The position numbers and the translations under genes were made by a program. 19,907 nt of DNA from Rhodospirillaceae bacterium (GTDB lineage: Bacteria > Pseudomonadota > Alphaproteobacteria > Dongiales > Dongiaceae), in assembly GCA_016794075.1 (NCBI GenBank), contig JAEUKU010000422.1, forward strand, positions 1 through 19,907, written 5' to 3'. Below the pieces are notes generated by a model, which was given only the letters and a program-made list of their open reading frames with translations, was not told the DNA's origin and searched no databases. This document shows positions 7,555-14,504 of this stretch, one piece after another. Within the stretch, counting starts at the first letter, position 1, and every line of letters starts with the position of its first letter.

Positions 7555-8207
7555 TGGCCGCGCCCGGGCAGCGGCGCGCGAAACGGCCCGATGCTGAACG
7601 GCGGATAGCCCTGCTGGTTCATGATCTGCCGAACGCGATCATTGGCGTGTCTGTGCGACTCGCCGGCACCGCCATAGCCGGAGTTCCAGATGCCGCCCGG
7701 ATCATGCCAGAGCCAGTGTCGCGGATCTTCCGCGTCGTAGCTGTTGGGCGTTCCGCGGCATCCTGCATAGGGATGCGCCTCGTCCACCAGCCTCCCGCCT
7801 TCATCGTAGAAGCATTCGCCGGCCGGCCAGTCCGGCGCAGGCGCCCGGTTCTCCTGGTATCCCTCGTAGCCGCAGTGGAACCACGTCGGATCCCCGGCAT
7901 AGGGCCGCCAACTCGAGCCGGCGCGCGGAGGCATCGCCGGACAAGCCAGCGGCGTTCCCCAACGTTGCTGTCCCGATCCGCTGTCATCTCCAAGCCAATC
8001 GCCCGATGCCTTCTCCGATCCGCACGCCGGAACCGCAGTGCCACTTTCAGTTGCTGGTGCTCGTCTGTCAATGCCGGCTTTGCGCGCCGGTACGCCAGCG
8101 CCGGCGAGTCCCATCGCCTCCGCCATCGCGGAGACGCCCGCCGCGCCAAAGGTCTCCTCGGCGAGACGAAGCCACTTCATGATTTCGTACTGATCGCTCG
8201 ACCGCAC
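7551..8207 (-). CDS. Putative effector, 218 aa, coupled to membrane protein
   Basis: The protein is not assigned to a named family. It starts with GTG at 8207, preceded by AAAGGA at good spacing. Residues 1-45 are helical (a possible targeting or adaptor segment), 46-98 are a Ser/Gly/Pro-rich linker, and 99-190 form a compact domain rich in Trp, Tyr, His and Cys: WFHCGYEGYQENR, ECFYDEGGRLVDEAHPYAGC, DPRHWLWHDPGGIW and SHRHANDRVRQ. That architecture, with a short leader, linker and C-terminal domain, resembles polymorphic-toxin effectors. The immediate coupling to a small membrane protein supports the idea. The His/Asp/Cys content could bind metal or form disulphides outside the cytoplasm. It lies 48 bases after TerL. 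Confidence 0.5.
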   Translation of the reverse strand: MRSSDQYEIMKWLRLAEETFGAAGVSAMAEAMGLAGAGVPARKAGIDRRAPATESGTAVPACGSEKASGDWLGDDSGSGQQRWGTPLACPAMPPRAGSSWRPYAGDPTWFHCGYEGYQENRAPAPDWPAGECFYDEGGRLVDEAHPYAGCRGTPNSYDAEDPRHWLWHDPGGIWNSGYGGAGESHRHANDRVRQIMNQQGYPPFSIGPFRAPLPGRGQ

Positions 8208-8255
8208 GCTCCGTCCTTTCAGCCTGAGGCGTTCTGAAGCCCACCCGCTGCGCCG

Positions 8256-9572
8256 CTATGCGCTCATCCATGTCCCGGCACCTGTGAGCGGCGGCGCATA
8301 TCGCTCGCGCCGCTCCGGCAACGGTCGTGGGTCGGGCAGTCCGCGCGCAAGGTAGCGGAAGGCGTCGGCGGCATGGCTGGTCCAGTCATGCCGCGGCCGC
8401 GCGGAATAGATGTCCCGCTCCGGGTCGTAGTCGCAGCGGTACTGCCGCAGCGCCTCGAGCCCGCGGGCGCATTTTCCGGCATCGAACCAGCAGCGCGGCA
8501 GCAGATTGCGCACGGCGTTGATGCCATCCTCGATGTTCGGCTCGCGCGGCAGCACCCGGCCCGTGATCCCGAGCCCGGCCAGGGTCTGTAGCCGACTGCG
8601 CCCGGTCGACAGATCCGCCACCTGCGCGTCATGCGGCAGAATATGCTCGCCATAGACATAGGGCCGCTCGCGCAGCACCTTGGCATAGTGGTCGAGGCCC
8701 ACGCCGAAATTCTCGTAGTAGTCGATCAGGCGCACCTCCTGCCCCGTCGCCTGGCAGAACCAGATCGCCGTGCTGTCGCCGATCCCGAGATCCCACGCCG
8801 TGTGCGTCGGCAGTTCCGGCGACCAGGGTACCCGCCCGACGCGCCCCTCGCGCTCCGCCTGCTGCAGCAGCTTGCCGTAATAGGCGCCGGGCAAGGCCGC
8901 GTCGAAGCTGCAGAAGTATTCCTGGCGGATCATGTCCTCGGACATGCCCGATGCGCGCTCCTCGGCGATCACCTCCGGCGCGATGGCGCCGGTATCCTCC
9001 ACCGTCAGCGTCTCGGCGAACCAGTTCGGATTGCCGCGCACCAGCTCATGGAGCCGCCAGGCATGGTTACGGCCGCGCGGCGTGAACATGAACACCGCGC
9101 TGCCGCCATTCTCGGCGAGGATCGGCCGCAGATAATCCCAGGCGCGCGGATTGGCGAGCGCATACTCCGAGAAGACCAGCCCAGTTGGCGGCGCGCCGAC
9201 CAGCGAGTTGAAGTTGTCCGATCCCACCAGCTGCCACGTGGCGCCGTTGACGAACTTGATCCGCATGTCGTCGTCGCGCGTCGCCTGCCGGATCGCCGGG
9301 GGAAACGCCTCGTCGATCCGCCGCCGGCCGGTATGCGGATTGACCGCCTCCCAGATGGCCTTCCGCGCCTGCGCCGCCTCCGGCAGCATGTGCCAGTAAT
9401 TGCCCGTCCTGCACATCGCCGCGCAGGCCGCCCAATGCAGGCACACCTCGTCCTTGCCGGCGCGGCGATGCCAGACCGCAACCGCGCGCCGCGGCCCGTC
9501 TTGTTCCAGGAAGTGCCACAGCCGCCGCTGATAGGCGCGCGGCCGCCATGCGTTCGGCAGGATGATGTCCAT
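8256..9572 (-). CDS. Terminase large subunit
   Basis: This 438-aa ATPase/nuclease would pump and cut phage DNA at the portal. The ATPase domain shows the Walker A variant HRRAGKD (35-41), Walker B LVFSEY (132-137) and coupling motif FMFTPRG (161-167). The RNase H-fold nuclease domain shows AWDLGIGDSTAIW (D261), HDAQVAD (D315, D320) and a final HDWTSHAADAFRYL (D396/D403). The start was placed at the ATG at 9572, preceded by GGGAA; the frame stays open to 9818, but that part overlaps the upstream membrane-protein gene and reads as non-coding. It is complete, with all key acidic residues present, so packaging is probably functional. The gene is followed by cargo genes rather than directly by the portal gene. 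Confidence 0.93.
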   Translation of the reverse strand: MDIILPNAWRPRAYQRRLWHFLEQDGPRRAVAVWHRRAGKDEVCLHWAACAAMCRTGNYWHMLPEAAQARKAIWEAVNPHTGRRRIDEAFPPAIRQATRDDDMRIKFVNGATWQLVGSDNFNSLVGAPPTGLVFSEYALANPRAWDYLRPILAENGGSAVFMFTPRGRNHAWRLHELVRGNPNWFAETLTVEDTGAIAPEVIAEERASGMSEDMIRQEYFCSFDAALPGAYYGKLLQQAEREGRVGRVPWSPELPTHTAWDLGIGDSTAIWFCQATGQEVRLIDYYENFGVGLDHYAKVLRERPYVYGEHILPHDAQVADLSTGRSRLQTLAGLGITGRVLPREPNIEDGINAVRNLLPRCWFDAGKCARGLEALRQYRCDYDPERDIYSARPRHDWTSHAADAFRYLARGLPDPRPLPERRERYAPPLTGAGTWMSA

Positions 9573-9616
9573 GTGATTCCCGCGTGTCGGCCACTGGCGC
9601 GCCCGCGTCAGGCGCG

Positions 9617-9973
9617 CTAGGGATCGATCAACAGATTGTCGACAAGTCGCCAGCCCAGCACGGCCAGGATGACGAGGGCCACGAGGCGCACCAGCCAGGC
9701 CCGGTATCTGAGGCGTCGCCATGCGGCGACGATAAGGCCGGCAAGCGCCAGGACGGTATCCATCGCCAGGGCACGGGTATAGTTCGCCCACGAGCAATAA
9801 GCCCACGACTTGCTGCACGCTTCCTCCGAGCCGATCACGAGATCATAGCCCGCCTTGTCGAGGATGAAGGAGTCCAACCAACTCTCGGCGATAATCAGAG
9901 CAAAGCCGAACAGCACGAGATGCGCCAGCCCGTCCAGGCACAGCCAGAGCGCCCTGCTCGCCTGCTGGTTCAT
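9617..9973 (-). CDS. Three-TM membrane protein, possible immunity partner of the Tlde1-like protein
   Basis: This 118-aa protein has probable membrane segments at about residues 12-30, 70-85 and 94-112. A loop between the first two contains two Cys (EACSKSWAYCSW, 51-62) that would face the periplasm if the N-terminus is cytoplasmic. The ATG at 9973 was chosen over the upstream in-frame start at 10054, which lies inside the preceding gene. It begins 16 bases after the Tlde1-like stop, so the two are probably cotranscribed. Known Tlde1 immunity proteins (Tldi1) act in the periplasm; I see no sequence similarity to claim, only the matching context. No family recognised. Confidence 0.55.
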   Translation of the reverse strand: MNQQASRALWLCLDGLAHLVLFGFALIIAESWLDSFILDKAGYDLVIGSEEACSKSWAYCSWANYTRALAMDTVLALAGLIVAAWRRLRYRAWLVRLVALVILAVLGWRLVDNLLIDP

Positions 9974-9989
9974 GCGTTCGGCTCCATCC

Positions 9990-10562
9990 CTATCGCTTGT
10001 GCCGATGGTTCGGTGATCCGAGCCAGCCATAGTCGACCTCGACGGCGACGTCATTCTGGCCGATCGCCTGCATCAGATCGGCGAACTCGTCCATTTCATC
10101 GGTCAAGTCAATGAAACCCGCGGAACCCGGCGCCGTGCCGCCGTGGATCGAGAAGCCGTCCCGGCCAAAAGCCTCCGTGCCGGCCTTCGGCGTCAACCAA
10201 AAACGATGTCGCCCCCAGGCTGCGGTCCCGCCGCGCCACTTGCCCAAGCCAAGTGGCGCTATCGCCCGCTGCATCAGGCTCAGGTCGTCATCGCGCTGAA
10301 GCTGTCCGACGCTGAACTGATACCGGCCTTGCGGCAACGGGCCGTGATCACGATAGGATTGGTATTTACCGTCCTGCATACCCGGCCTGCCTGAGACCGC
10401 AGGCCAATCGGCGATGGCTTCGCCGTTCTCCCGGAGGGCAAGCTCCTGTCCATCGAACACCAGATCATTGTACGGGCGCCCGCGGGATCCATGACGGCGC
10501 AGCGCGGTGCGCCACGCCCGGTCGACTCCGTCTTCATCGTCGCCACGGACGTCAGGCTCCAA
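9990..10562 (-). CDS. Tlde1/DUF2778-like L,D-transpeptidase-fold protein with altered active site
   Basis: This 190-aa protein matches the Tlde1 type of L,D-transpeptidase-like toxin, which attacks or edits peptidoglycan in the periplasm. Visible features are YNDLVFDGQELAL (31-43), AVSGRPG, YRDHGPLPQGRYQF (70-83), WGRHRFWLTP and the signature GFSIHGGTAPGSAG (136-149). In active members the signature continues with a catalytic Cys (SAGC-ID-L); here position 150 is Phe (codon TTC), while His140 is kept. The start is placed at the TTG at 10562, which has a perfect AGGAGG exactly six bases upstream; the open frame extends to 10739 but that part is not conserved-looking. No signal peptide. Followed by a small membrane protein. 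Probably inactive or altered as a peptidoglycan enzyme. Confidence 0.7.
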   Translation of the reverse strand: MEPDVRGDDEDGVDRAWRTALRRHGSRGRPYNDLVFDGQELALRENGEAIADWPAVSGRPGMQDGKYQSYRDHGPLPQGRYQFSVGQLQRDDDLSLMQRAIAPLGLGKWRGGTAAWGRHRFWLTPKAGTEAFGRDGFSIHGGTAPGSAGFIDLTDEMDEFADLMQAIGQNDVAVEVDYGWLGSPNHRHKR

Positions 10563-10568
10563 GATCAC

Positions 10569-10574
10569 CCTCCT
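10569..10574 (-). promoter_or_regulatory. Ribosome binding site fixing a TTG start
   Basis: A consensus AGGAGG ends six bases before a TTG codon at 10562-10560 in the Tlde1-like frame. A GTG two codons earlier touches the site directly and would have no spacing. This decides the start in favour of TTG. Confidence 0.65.
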
Positions 10575-10677
10575 GTGATGCGCAAGTACGGCACGAACGC
10601 TGCGCCGAAGTCGCTCCCCTTCGGCGCGGAGCCCAATGCCGCGGCCCCTCCGTCGACATCTCTGCGACGTTGAGCTG

Positions 10678-10706
10678 ATGATGCCTTGCGCCATAACGCA
10701 GGTCAA
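10678..10706 (-). promoter_or_regulatory. Putative promoter of the Tlde1-like cassette and head operon
   Basis: On the minus strand a TTGACC -35 (10706-10701) is separated by exactly 17 bases from CATCAT (10683-10678; four of six matches to the -10 consensus). It lies between the hairpin that follows the methyltransferase gene and the Tlde1-like gene, in the 10563-10763 gap. It predicts a 5' leader of about 110 bases. Confidence 0.4.
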
Positions 10707-10717
10707 GTTTTTCCCGC

Positions 10718-10740
10718 AAAACGCGTGACGCGCCGTCACG
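10718..10740 (-). terminator. Putative intrinsic terminator after the methyltransferase gene
   Basis: A perfect 7-bp stem with a 3-base loop (CGTGACG-CGC-CGTCACG, 10724-10740 on the plus strand) begins 24 bases after the methyltransferase stop. On the minus strand it is followed by CGTTTT (T-run 10721-10718). The stem is strong but the T-run is short, so termination may be partial. With the promoter immediately beyond, it marks a transcription-unit boundary. Confidence 0.5.
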
Positions 10741-10763
10741 GTCGGTGCATCGGCGCCGCTTGC

Positions 10764-11477
10764 TCACGGATGCCGCAGGATGGCGTAGCTCTGCCGGATG
10801 CCGTCGACGACACCCTCGACGACCGCGCCGAACTCGCAGGTCACCGCCGGATTGAGGCGCGGCAAGGTCTCGACGAAGAGCGATCGCGGGATCGCCCAGG
10901 CCAGGCCGGTGAGTTTGCGCCGCGCCTCGGTCTCCGGAAAGTGAATCAAGGCCACCGAGCCCGGCGTCATCATGCGCACGATGTTGCCGAGATAGGCATC
11001 GAACCTGTTCTCAGGGACCTTCGAGCAGACATGCCAGGAGACGATGAAGCGCGGACCCTCCGCCCGCGCCCGCTCGATAACCTCCGGTGCTATGACGTCC
11101 AACCGCGGCCGCTTGTCGCGCGCCAACTGCGGATCGAGATGCGACAGGCCGAGATCGAGGAACTCCTGCGCCAGGTCCATGCCCCAGTATTTGCCGGGCT
11201 CGAGGAACGCGATCAGCGGCGGCGCCAGGCGCAGGCTGCCGCAACCGTAGTCGATCACCAGATCTGACGGTCGCACGGAGTACTTGAGCAGGAAGTCGAG
11301 CAGCTCGGAGCGCGAGCGCAGCGGCCGCGCTGTCGGGCCGATCGCCGGGTGGCCGTGCCCGCCCTTGAGCTTGGCGAGAACCCGGTGCACATAGTACTGC
11401 TCATAGGGCGCGCCCGGATGCCTCAGCCGCCAGCCCCAGTAGTCGCATATGCGGCGAAGCTTCTTCTTGAATTTCAT
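10764..11477 (-). CDS. Class I SAM-dependent methyltransferase
   Basis: This 237-aa protein has a Rossmann-type methyltransferase core: motif I at DLVIDYGCGSLRLAPPL (72-88), an acidic residue ending the second strand (GMDLAQEF, D101), and a later VALIHF strand (175-180). The first 50 residues are basic with two Trp and several Tyr (KFKKKLRRICDYWGWRLRH), perhaps a membrane-surface or substrate-binding helix. The substrate cannot be told from sequence. It is not a DNA methyltransferase of the DPPY/NPPY type, since no such motif is present. It is the last gene of the host-like block, 47 bases after the histidine kinase, and a terminator-like hairpin follows. It may modify a surface glycan or small molecule, which is inference from its type and neighbours. 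Confidence 0.75.
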   Translation of the reverse strand: MKFKKKLRRICDYWGWRLRHPGAPYEQYYVHRVLAKLKGGHGHPAIGPTARPLRSRSELLDFLLKYSVRPSDLVIDYGCGSLRLAPPLIAFLEPGKYWGMDLAQEFLDLGLSHLDPQLARDKRPRLDVIAPEVIERARAEGPRFIVSWHVCSKVPENRFDAYLGNIVRMMTPGSVALIHFPETEARRKLTGLAWAIPRSLFVETLPRLNPAVTCEFGAVVEGVVDGIRQSYAILRHP

Positions 11478-11525
11478 GGCGCGCCGCGTCCCCGCCCAGC
11501 TTCGCTCCTGTCGCCGGCGAGCTGC

Positions 11526-12947
11526 CTATTCCGCCGCACTCGCCTGGCTGCCTTGCTTCGTCGACACGCCATGCAGGACCACCTCGATGCAATTGGGCAG
11601 GCTCGGGTGAACCCGCGCGAACCCGCCATGCGTATGCGCCACATGCTGCACGATGGCAAGGCCCAGGCCGGATCCGGCGGAGGAGGCCTTGCCCTTGCGG
11701 AATCGGTCGAACACAGTCTCGCGCAATTCGTCGGGTACCCCGGACCCCTCGTCGCGCACCTGCAGCACCACCGTCCCCGAATCCGCCTGCGCATCGGCCT
11801 CCTGCTTTGCGTGTCCCAGCGTGACGCTGATCTTGCCGCGCCCGTGATGCAGCGCATTGTCGAGCAGGTTGCGCACCATGTTCCGCAGGTCGGCCGCGTA
11901 GCCCGGAAACGTGATTGAGGCATCGCGCTCGACTTCGATCTCGATTTCCCGACCGGCCTCGTCGGCAAGGGGCAGCACCATGGCGGTCGCCTCGCGCACC
12001 ACCCGCGCCAGATTGACCGCGACCGGGCGGGGCTGCGACCGGGCGGCGCTTTCCATCCGCGCGAGCTCGAGCAGCTGCGCCACCACCCGGTGCAGATGCT
12101 GGAAATCCCGGCGCACCAGGCGCCAGTCGACTTCGCCGGTGAGCTGCGCCCGCTGCAGGCGCAGGTCGAGCACCGCCAGCGGCGTGCGCAGCTCGTGAGC
12201 CGCGTCGGCGGTCAGGCGCCGCTCCGCCTCATAGGCCCGCGACAGCCGGTCGAGCGCGCCGTTGACGGCGCCGACCAGCGGCAGGAGCTCGGCCGGCAAT
12301 CCCTCGGCGGAGACCCGTGCATTCGGATTGCCAGGTCCGACATCGGCCGCCTCGCGCGAGGCGCGCTCCAGCGGGCGCAGGCTCCAGCTCCCCACCAGCC
12401 AGATGGTCACCAGGGCGAGGATGCCGCTCGGCACCAGCAGCAGCATCGGCTCGATCGATTCCTCGAGCATGCTCTCCGCCAGCGCCTCGGATTCGACCTG
12501 GCTGCGCGCGACAACCAGCCGGCGGCCGCCCGGCGCCGCGGCCGTCATTGTCATCTGTGCCTCGGGGCCGCGGAACTCCAGCGGGCCGAACGTCTTTCCG
12601 GGCGGAAGCGCCGATGCCGGCAGCGGCTCGGTGAGGTTGGGCGACTTCGCCGCGACGGCGCCGTCGGGTTCATAGAATGTATAGGCGAATGCCCCGTCGC
12701 CCCGGCCATAGGCCTCGGCCCAATCGGGTGGCAGGTCGAAGCTCGCCTTGCCGGTCGCCGCATCGATGACGATCGCCTCCAGGAGTTCGTTGGTCTGGCC
12801 CTGCATGGTCCGCTCGGCAATCGCCTCGTCGGTATTGTAGACCTCGCGATAGGCGAAATACGCGGCCGAGGCGATGCCGATCGCCGACACGACGAAGAGC
12901 GAAATGAGCAGCCGGTATTTCAGGCTGAAGCCACGCCGGCGCGGCAT
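11526..12947 (-). CDS. Two-component sensor histidine kinase
   Basis: This 473-aa inner-membrane kinase is the partner of the adjacent response regulator. TM1 spans about 11-31 and TM2 about 167-187, enclosing a periplasmic sensor domain of about 135 residues. A HAMP-like linker follows (SLRPLERASREA). The H-box is RRLTADAAHELRTPLA with phospho-acceptor His251. The N-box is NMVRNLLDNALHHG (Asn364), G1 is RDEGSGVP (399-405) and G2 is GSGLGLAI (425-432), so the enzyme looks intact. The overall layout is that of the QseC/TctE-type family. The start at 12947 is one base after the regulator stop; the frame runs on to 13031 but inside the regulator. The signal sensed is unknown. Confidence 0.9.
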   Translation of the reverse strand: MPRRRGFSLKYRLLISLFVVSAIGIASAAYFAYREVYNTDEAIAERTMQGQTNELLEAIVIDAATGKASFDLPPDWAEAYGRGDGAFAYTFYEPDGAVAAKSPNLTEPLPASALPPGKTFGPLEFRGPEAQMTMTAAAPGGRRLVVARSQVESEALAESMLEESIEPMLLLVPSGILALVTIWLVGSWSLRPLERASREAADVGPGNPNARVSAEGLPAELLPLVGAVNGALDRLSRAYEAERRLTADAAHELRTPLAVLDLRLQRAQLTGEVDWRLVRRDFQHLHRVVAQLLELARMESAARSQPRPVAVNLARVVREATAMVLPLADEAGREIEIEVERDASITFPGYAADLRNMVRNLLDNALHHGRGKISVTLGHAKQEADAQADSGTVVLQVRDEGSGVPDELRETVFDRFRKGKASSAGSGLGLAIVQHVAHTHGGFARVHPSLPNCIEVVLHGVSTKQGSQASAAE

Positions 12948-12948
12948 T

Positions 12949-13641
12949 TCAGCCGCCTTCCGCCGTCGTCTCCGCGACCAGGCGGTAGCCGATGCCGCGG
13001 CGCGTCTCGATCCGCACGCCCGCCTCGGCATTGATCAGCCGCCGGCGCAGCCGCGACACCACGGCTTCGAGCGCGTTCGGCGTCACCGGCTCGTTGAAGG
13101 CGTAGAGCTGCTCCTCGAGGATGTCGCGCACCACCACGCGCCCGGCGGCGCGCAGCAGGGCCTCAAGCAGGTCGGATTCGCGCCGGCTCATCTCGATCGG
13201 TTCGCCGCGCACCGAAACCTCGCGCGTGCCCGCGTCATACAGCAGCGCGCCGCAGGAAAGCTTCGGCCCTTCGCGCGTCCCCGGCCGCCGCAACACGGCG
13301 CGCAGCCGCGCCTCCAGCTCGAGCAGGCTGAACGGTTTCACCAGATAATCGTCGGCTCCCTCGTTCAGCCCCAGCAGGCGGTCCTCGAGCGAATCCCGCG
13401 CGGTCACCACCAGGGTCGGCACGCCGCCGGGCACCAGCATCGGCGCCGCCCGCAGGACCTCCATGCCGTCGCTGTCCGGCAGCCCGAGATCCAGGATCAG
13501 CACGTCATAGCCGCCGCCTGGCAGCGCCGCGCGCGCTTCCTCGGCGCTGCCGACGGCATCGACCGCGAATCCGCGTCCGACAAAATGCTCCGCGATCAGG
13601 TCGCGCATCTCGCGGTGATCCTCGACCAGCAGGATCCTCAT
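12949..13641 (-). CDS. OmpR-family response regulator
   Basis: This 230-aa regulator begins MRILLVEDHREMRDL. Its receiver domain (1-115) has the acidic pair Glu7/Asp8, phospho-acceptor Asp51 (LILDLGLPDSDGM), Thr80 and Lys102 (VKPF). The C-terminal winged-helix DNA-binding domain (about 125-225) contains SRRESDLLEALLRAAGRVV, NALEAVVSRLRRRL and the wing IETRRGIGYRL. It would bind DNA as a dimer once phosphorylated by the downstream kinase. The ATG at 13641 has AGAAGG upstream; the 13716 start would add residues outside the receiver fold. The gene lies 44 bases after the MBL-fold gene, so the three are likely one operon. The closest general type is QseB/TctD. Confidence 0.92.
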   Translation of the reverse strand: MRILLVEDHREMRDLIAEHFVGRGFAVDAVGSAEEARAALPGGGYDVLILDLGLPDSDGMEVLRAAPMLVPGGVPTLVVTARDSLEDRLLGLNEGADDYLVKPFSLLELEARLRAVLRRPGTREGPKLSCGALLYDAGTREVSVRGEPIEMSRRESDLLEALLRAAGRVVVRDILEEQLYAFNEPVTPNALEAVVSRLRRRLINAEAGVRIETRRGIGYRLVAETTAEGG

Positions 13642-13685
13642 GGCACCTTCTTCTCTTCCTCGCCCGGGCATCGAAATAAGGCCGC

Positions 13686-14453
13686 CTATGCGCGCTTCGC
13701 CAGGTAGGCGTCGCACAATTCGCGCAGCCGTGCCCGCCCGAAGCTCGGATCGTGGCCAGCATGCACCACGTCGACCGGCAACTCGCGCAACCGCTTCATG
13801 GTCGCCACATAGGCGCCGACATCCGAGCCGGGCAGTTCGTCCAGCAACGGCCCATCATAGACGGCGTCGCCGGAAAACAGCACGCCGCTTTCCGCTTCCC
13901 ACAACCCGATGCTGCCGGGAGAGTGACCGGGCAGATGCAGGATCTCGAAGCGCCGGCTGCCGAGATCGACGACGTCGCCCTCGGCCACGATCCTCGTCGC
14001 CGGCGCCGGTCTTACCTGGTAGGCGGCGGCGTCGTACTCCGTCGAGGGCAGCGCGGTGAACAGTCTCGGCGGAACGTCGTAGCCGGCGGCCCGGATGCTC
14101 GCCAGGACGGCGTCGTCCTTCGCCCCGCCGAACAGCGATGCCCTGTGTCCGCTGGCGACCTTGGCCGCCTCGGCCGCATGCACCACCCGATCCGGGAACT
14201 CGTGCAACCCGCCGACATGATCGTAATGCGCGTGTGTCGCCACGGCGGTGAGCGGCTTCTCGAGCAGGTGCCGCGCCGCCTCGTGCAGGCTCGCCATGCC
14301 GAGGCCGGTATCGACCAGCATGTCCCGGTCGCCGCCGCGCACGTGCCAGATGTTGCAGCGGATCAGCGGATCGACATGCGGCTCCCAGATCAGGGTGATC
14401 TGGTCGTCGACCCGCTGGAACTCGAACCATCTTTCCGCGACGCGGAAGCCCAT
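13686..14453 (-). CDS. Metallo-beta-lactamase-fold hydrolase
   Basis: This 255-aa protein carries all MBL-fold metal motifs: THAHYDHVGG (His74, His76, Asp78, His79), HLPGHSPGS (His177), FSGDAVYDG (Asp196) and VHAGHDPSF (His234). It therefore probably binds two metal ions and hydrolyses an ester, thioester or phosphodiester. The general pattern is that of glyoxalase II- or lactonase-like family members; the substrate cannot be named. No signal peptide, so cytoplasmic. The ATG at 14453 has GGGGAGGG upstream; an extension to 14504 lies over the preceding gene gap and lacks conservation. It opens the host-like block, ahead of the regulator-kinase pair. A role as a phage anti-signalling enzyme (MBL-fold phosphodiesterases such as Apyc1 exist in phages) is possible but not supported by a specific motif. 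Confidence 0.88.
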   Translation of the reverse strand: MGFRVAERWFEFQRVDDQITLIWEPHVDPLIRCNIWHVRGGDRDMLVDTGLGMASLHEAARHLLEKPLTAVATHAHYDHVGGLHEFPDRVVHAAEAAKVASGHRASLFGGAKDDAVLASIRAAGYDVPPRLFTALPSTEYDAAAYQVRPAPATRIVAEGDVVDLGSRRFEILHLPGHSPGSIGLWEAESGVLFSGDAVYDGPLLDELPGSDVGAYVATMKRLRELPVDVVHAGHDPSFGRARLRELCDAYLAKRA

Positions 14454-14504
14454 GCGCCCTCCCCATCCGCCCTCCCGGGGCCGGCGGCGATACTCTGCCA
14501 GCAC

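Noticed and set aside
336..9572. Gene transfer agent of the Rhodobacter type
   Set aside because: That agent has an HK97-type capsid, its own protease and a different portal; none of these is seen here.
8631..9620. Plus-strand open frame of 329 codons opposite TerL
   Set aside because: TerL on the minus strand has all its catalytic motifs; the antisense frame has none.
9573..9818. Upstream extension of the TerL frame
   Set aside because: It overlaps the 3-TM protein gene, and the ATG at 9572 has a suitable ribosome binding site and begins the conserved part.
10563..10739. Upstream extension of the Tlde1-like frame
   Set aside because: It runs through the putative promoter and is Arg-rich and non-conserved in appearance; the TTG at 10562 has a perfect AGGAGG at ideal spacing.
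10764..11477. Phage DNA methyltransferase
   Set aside because: The DPPY/NPPY-type catalytic motif of DNA methyltransferases is absent; only the general class I SAM fold is supported.
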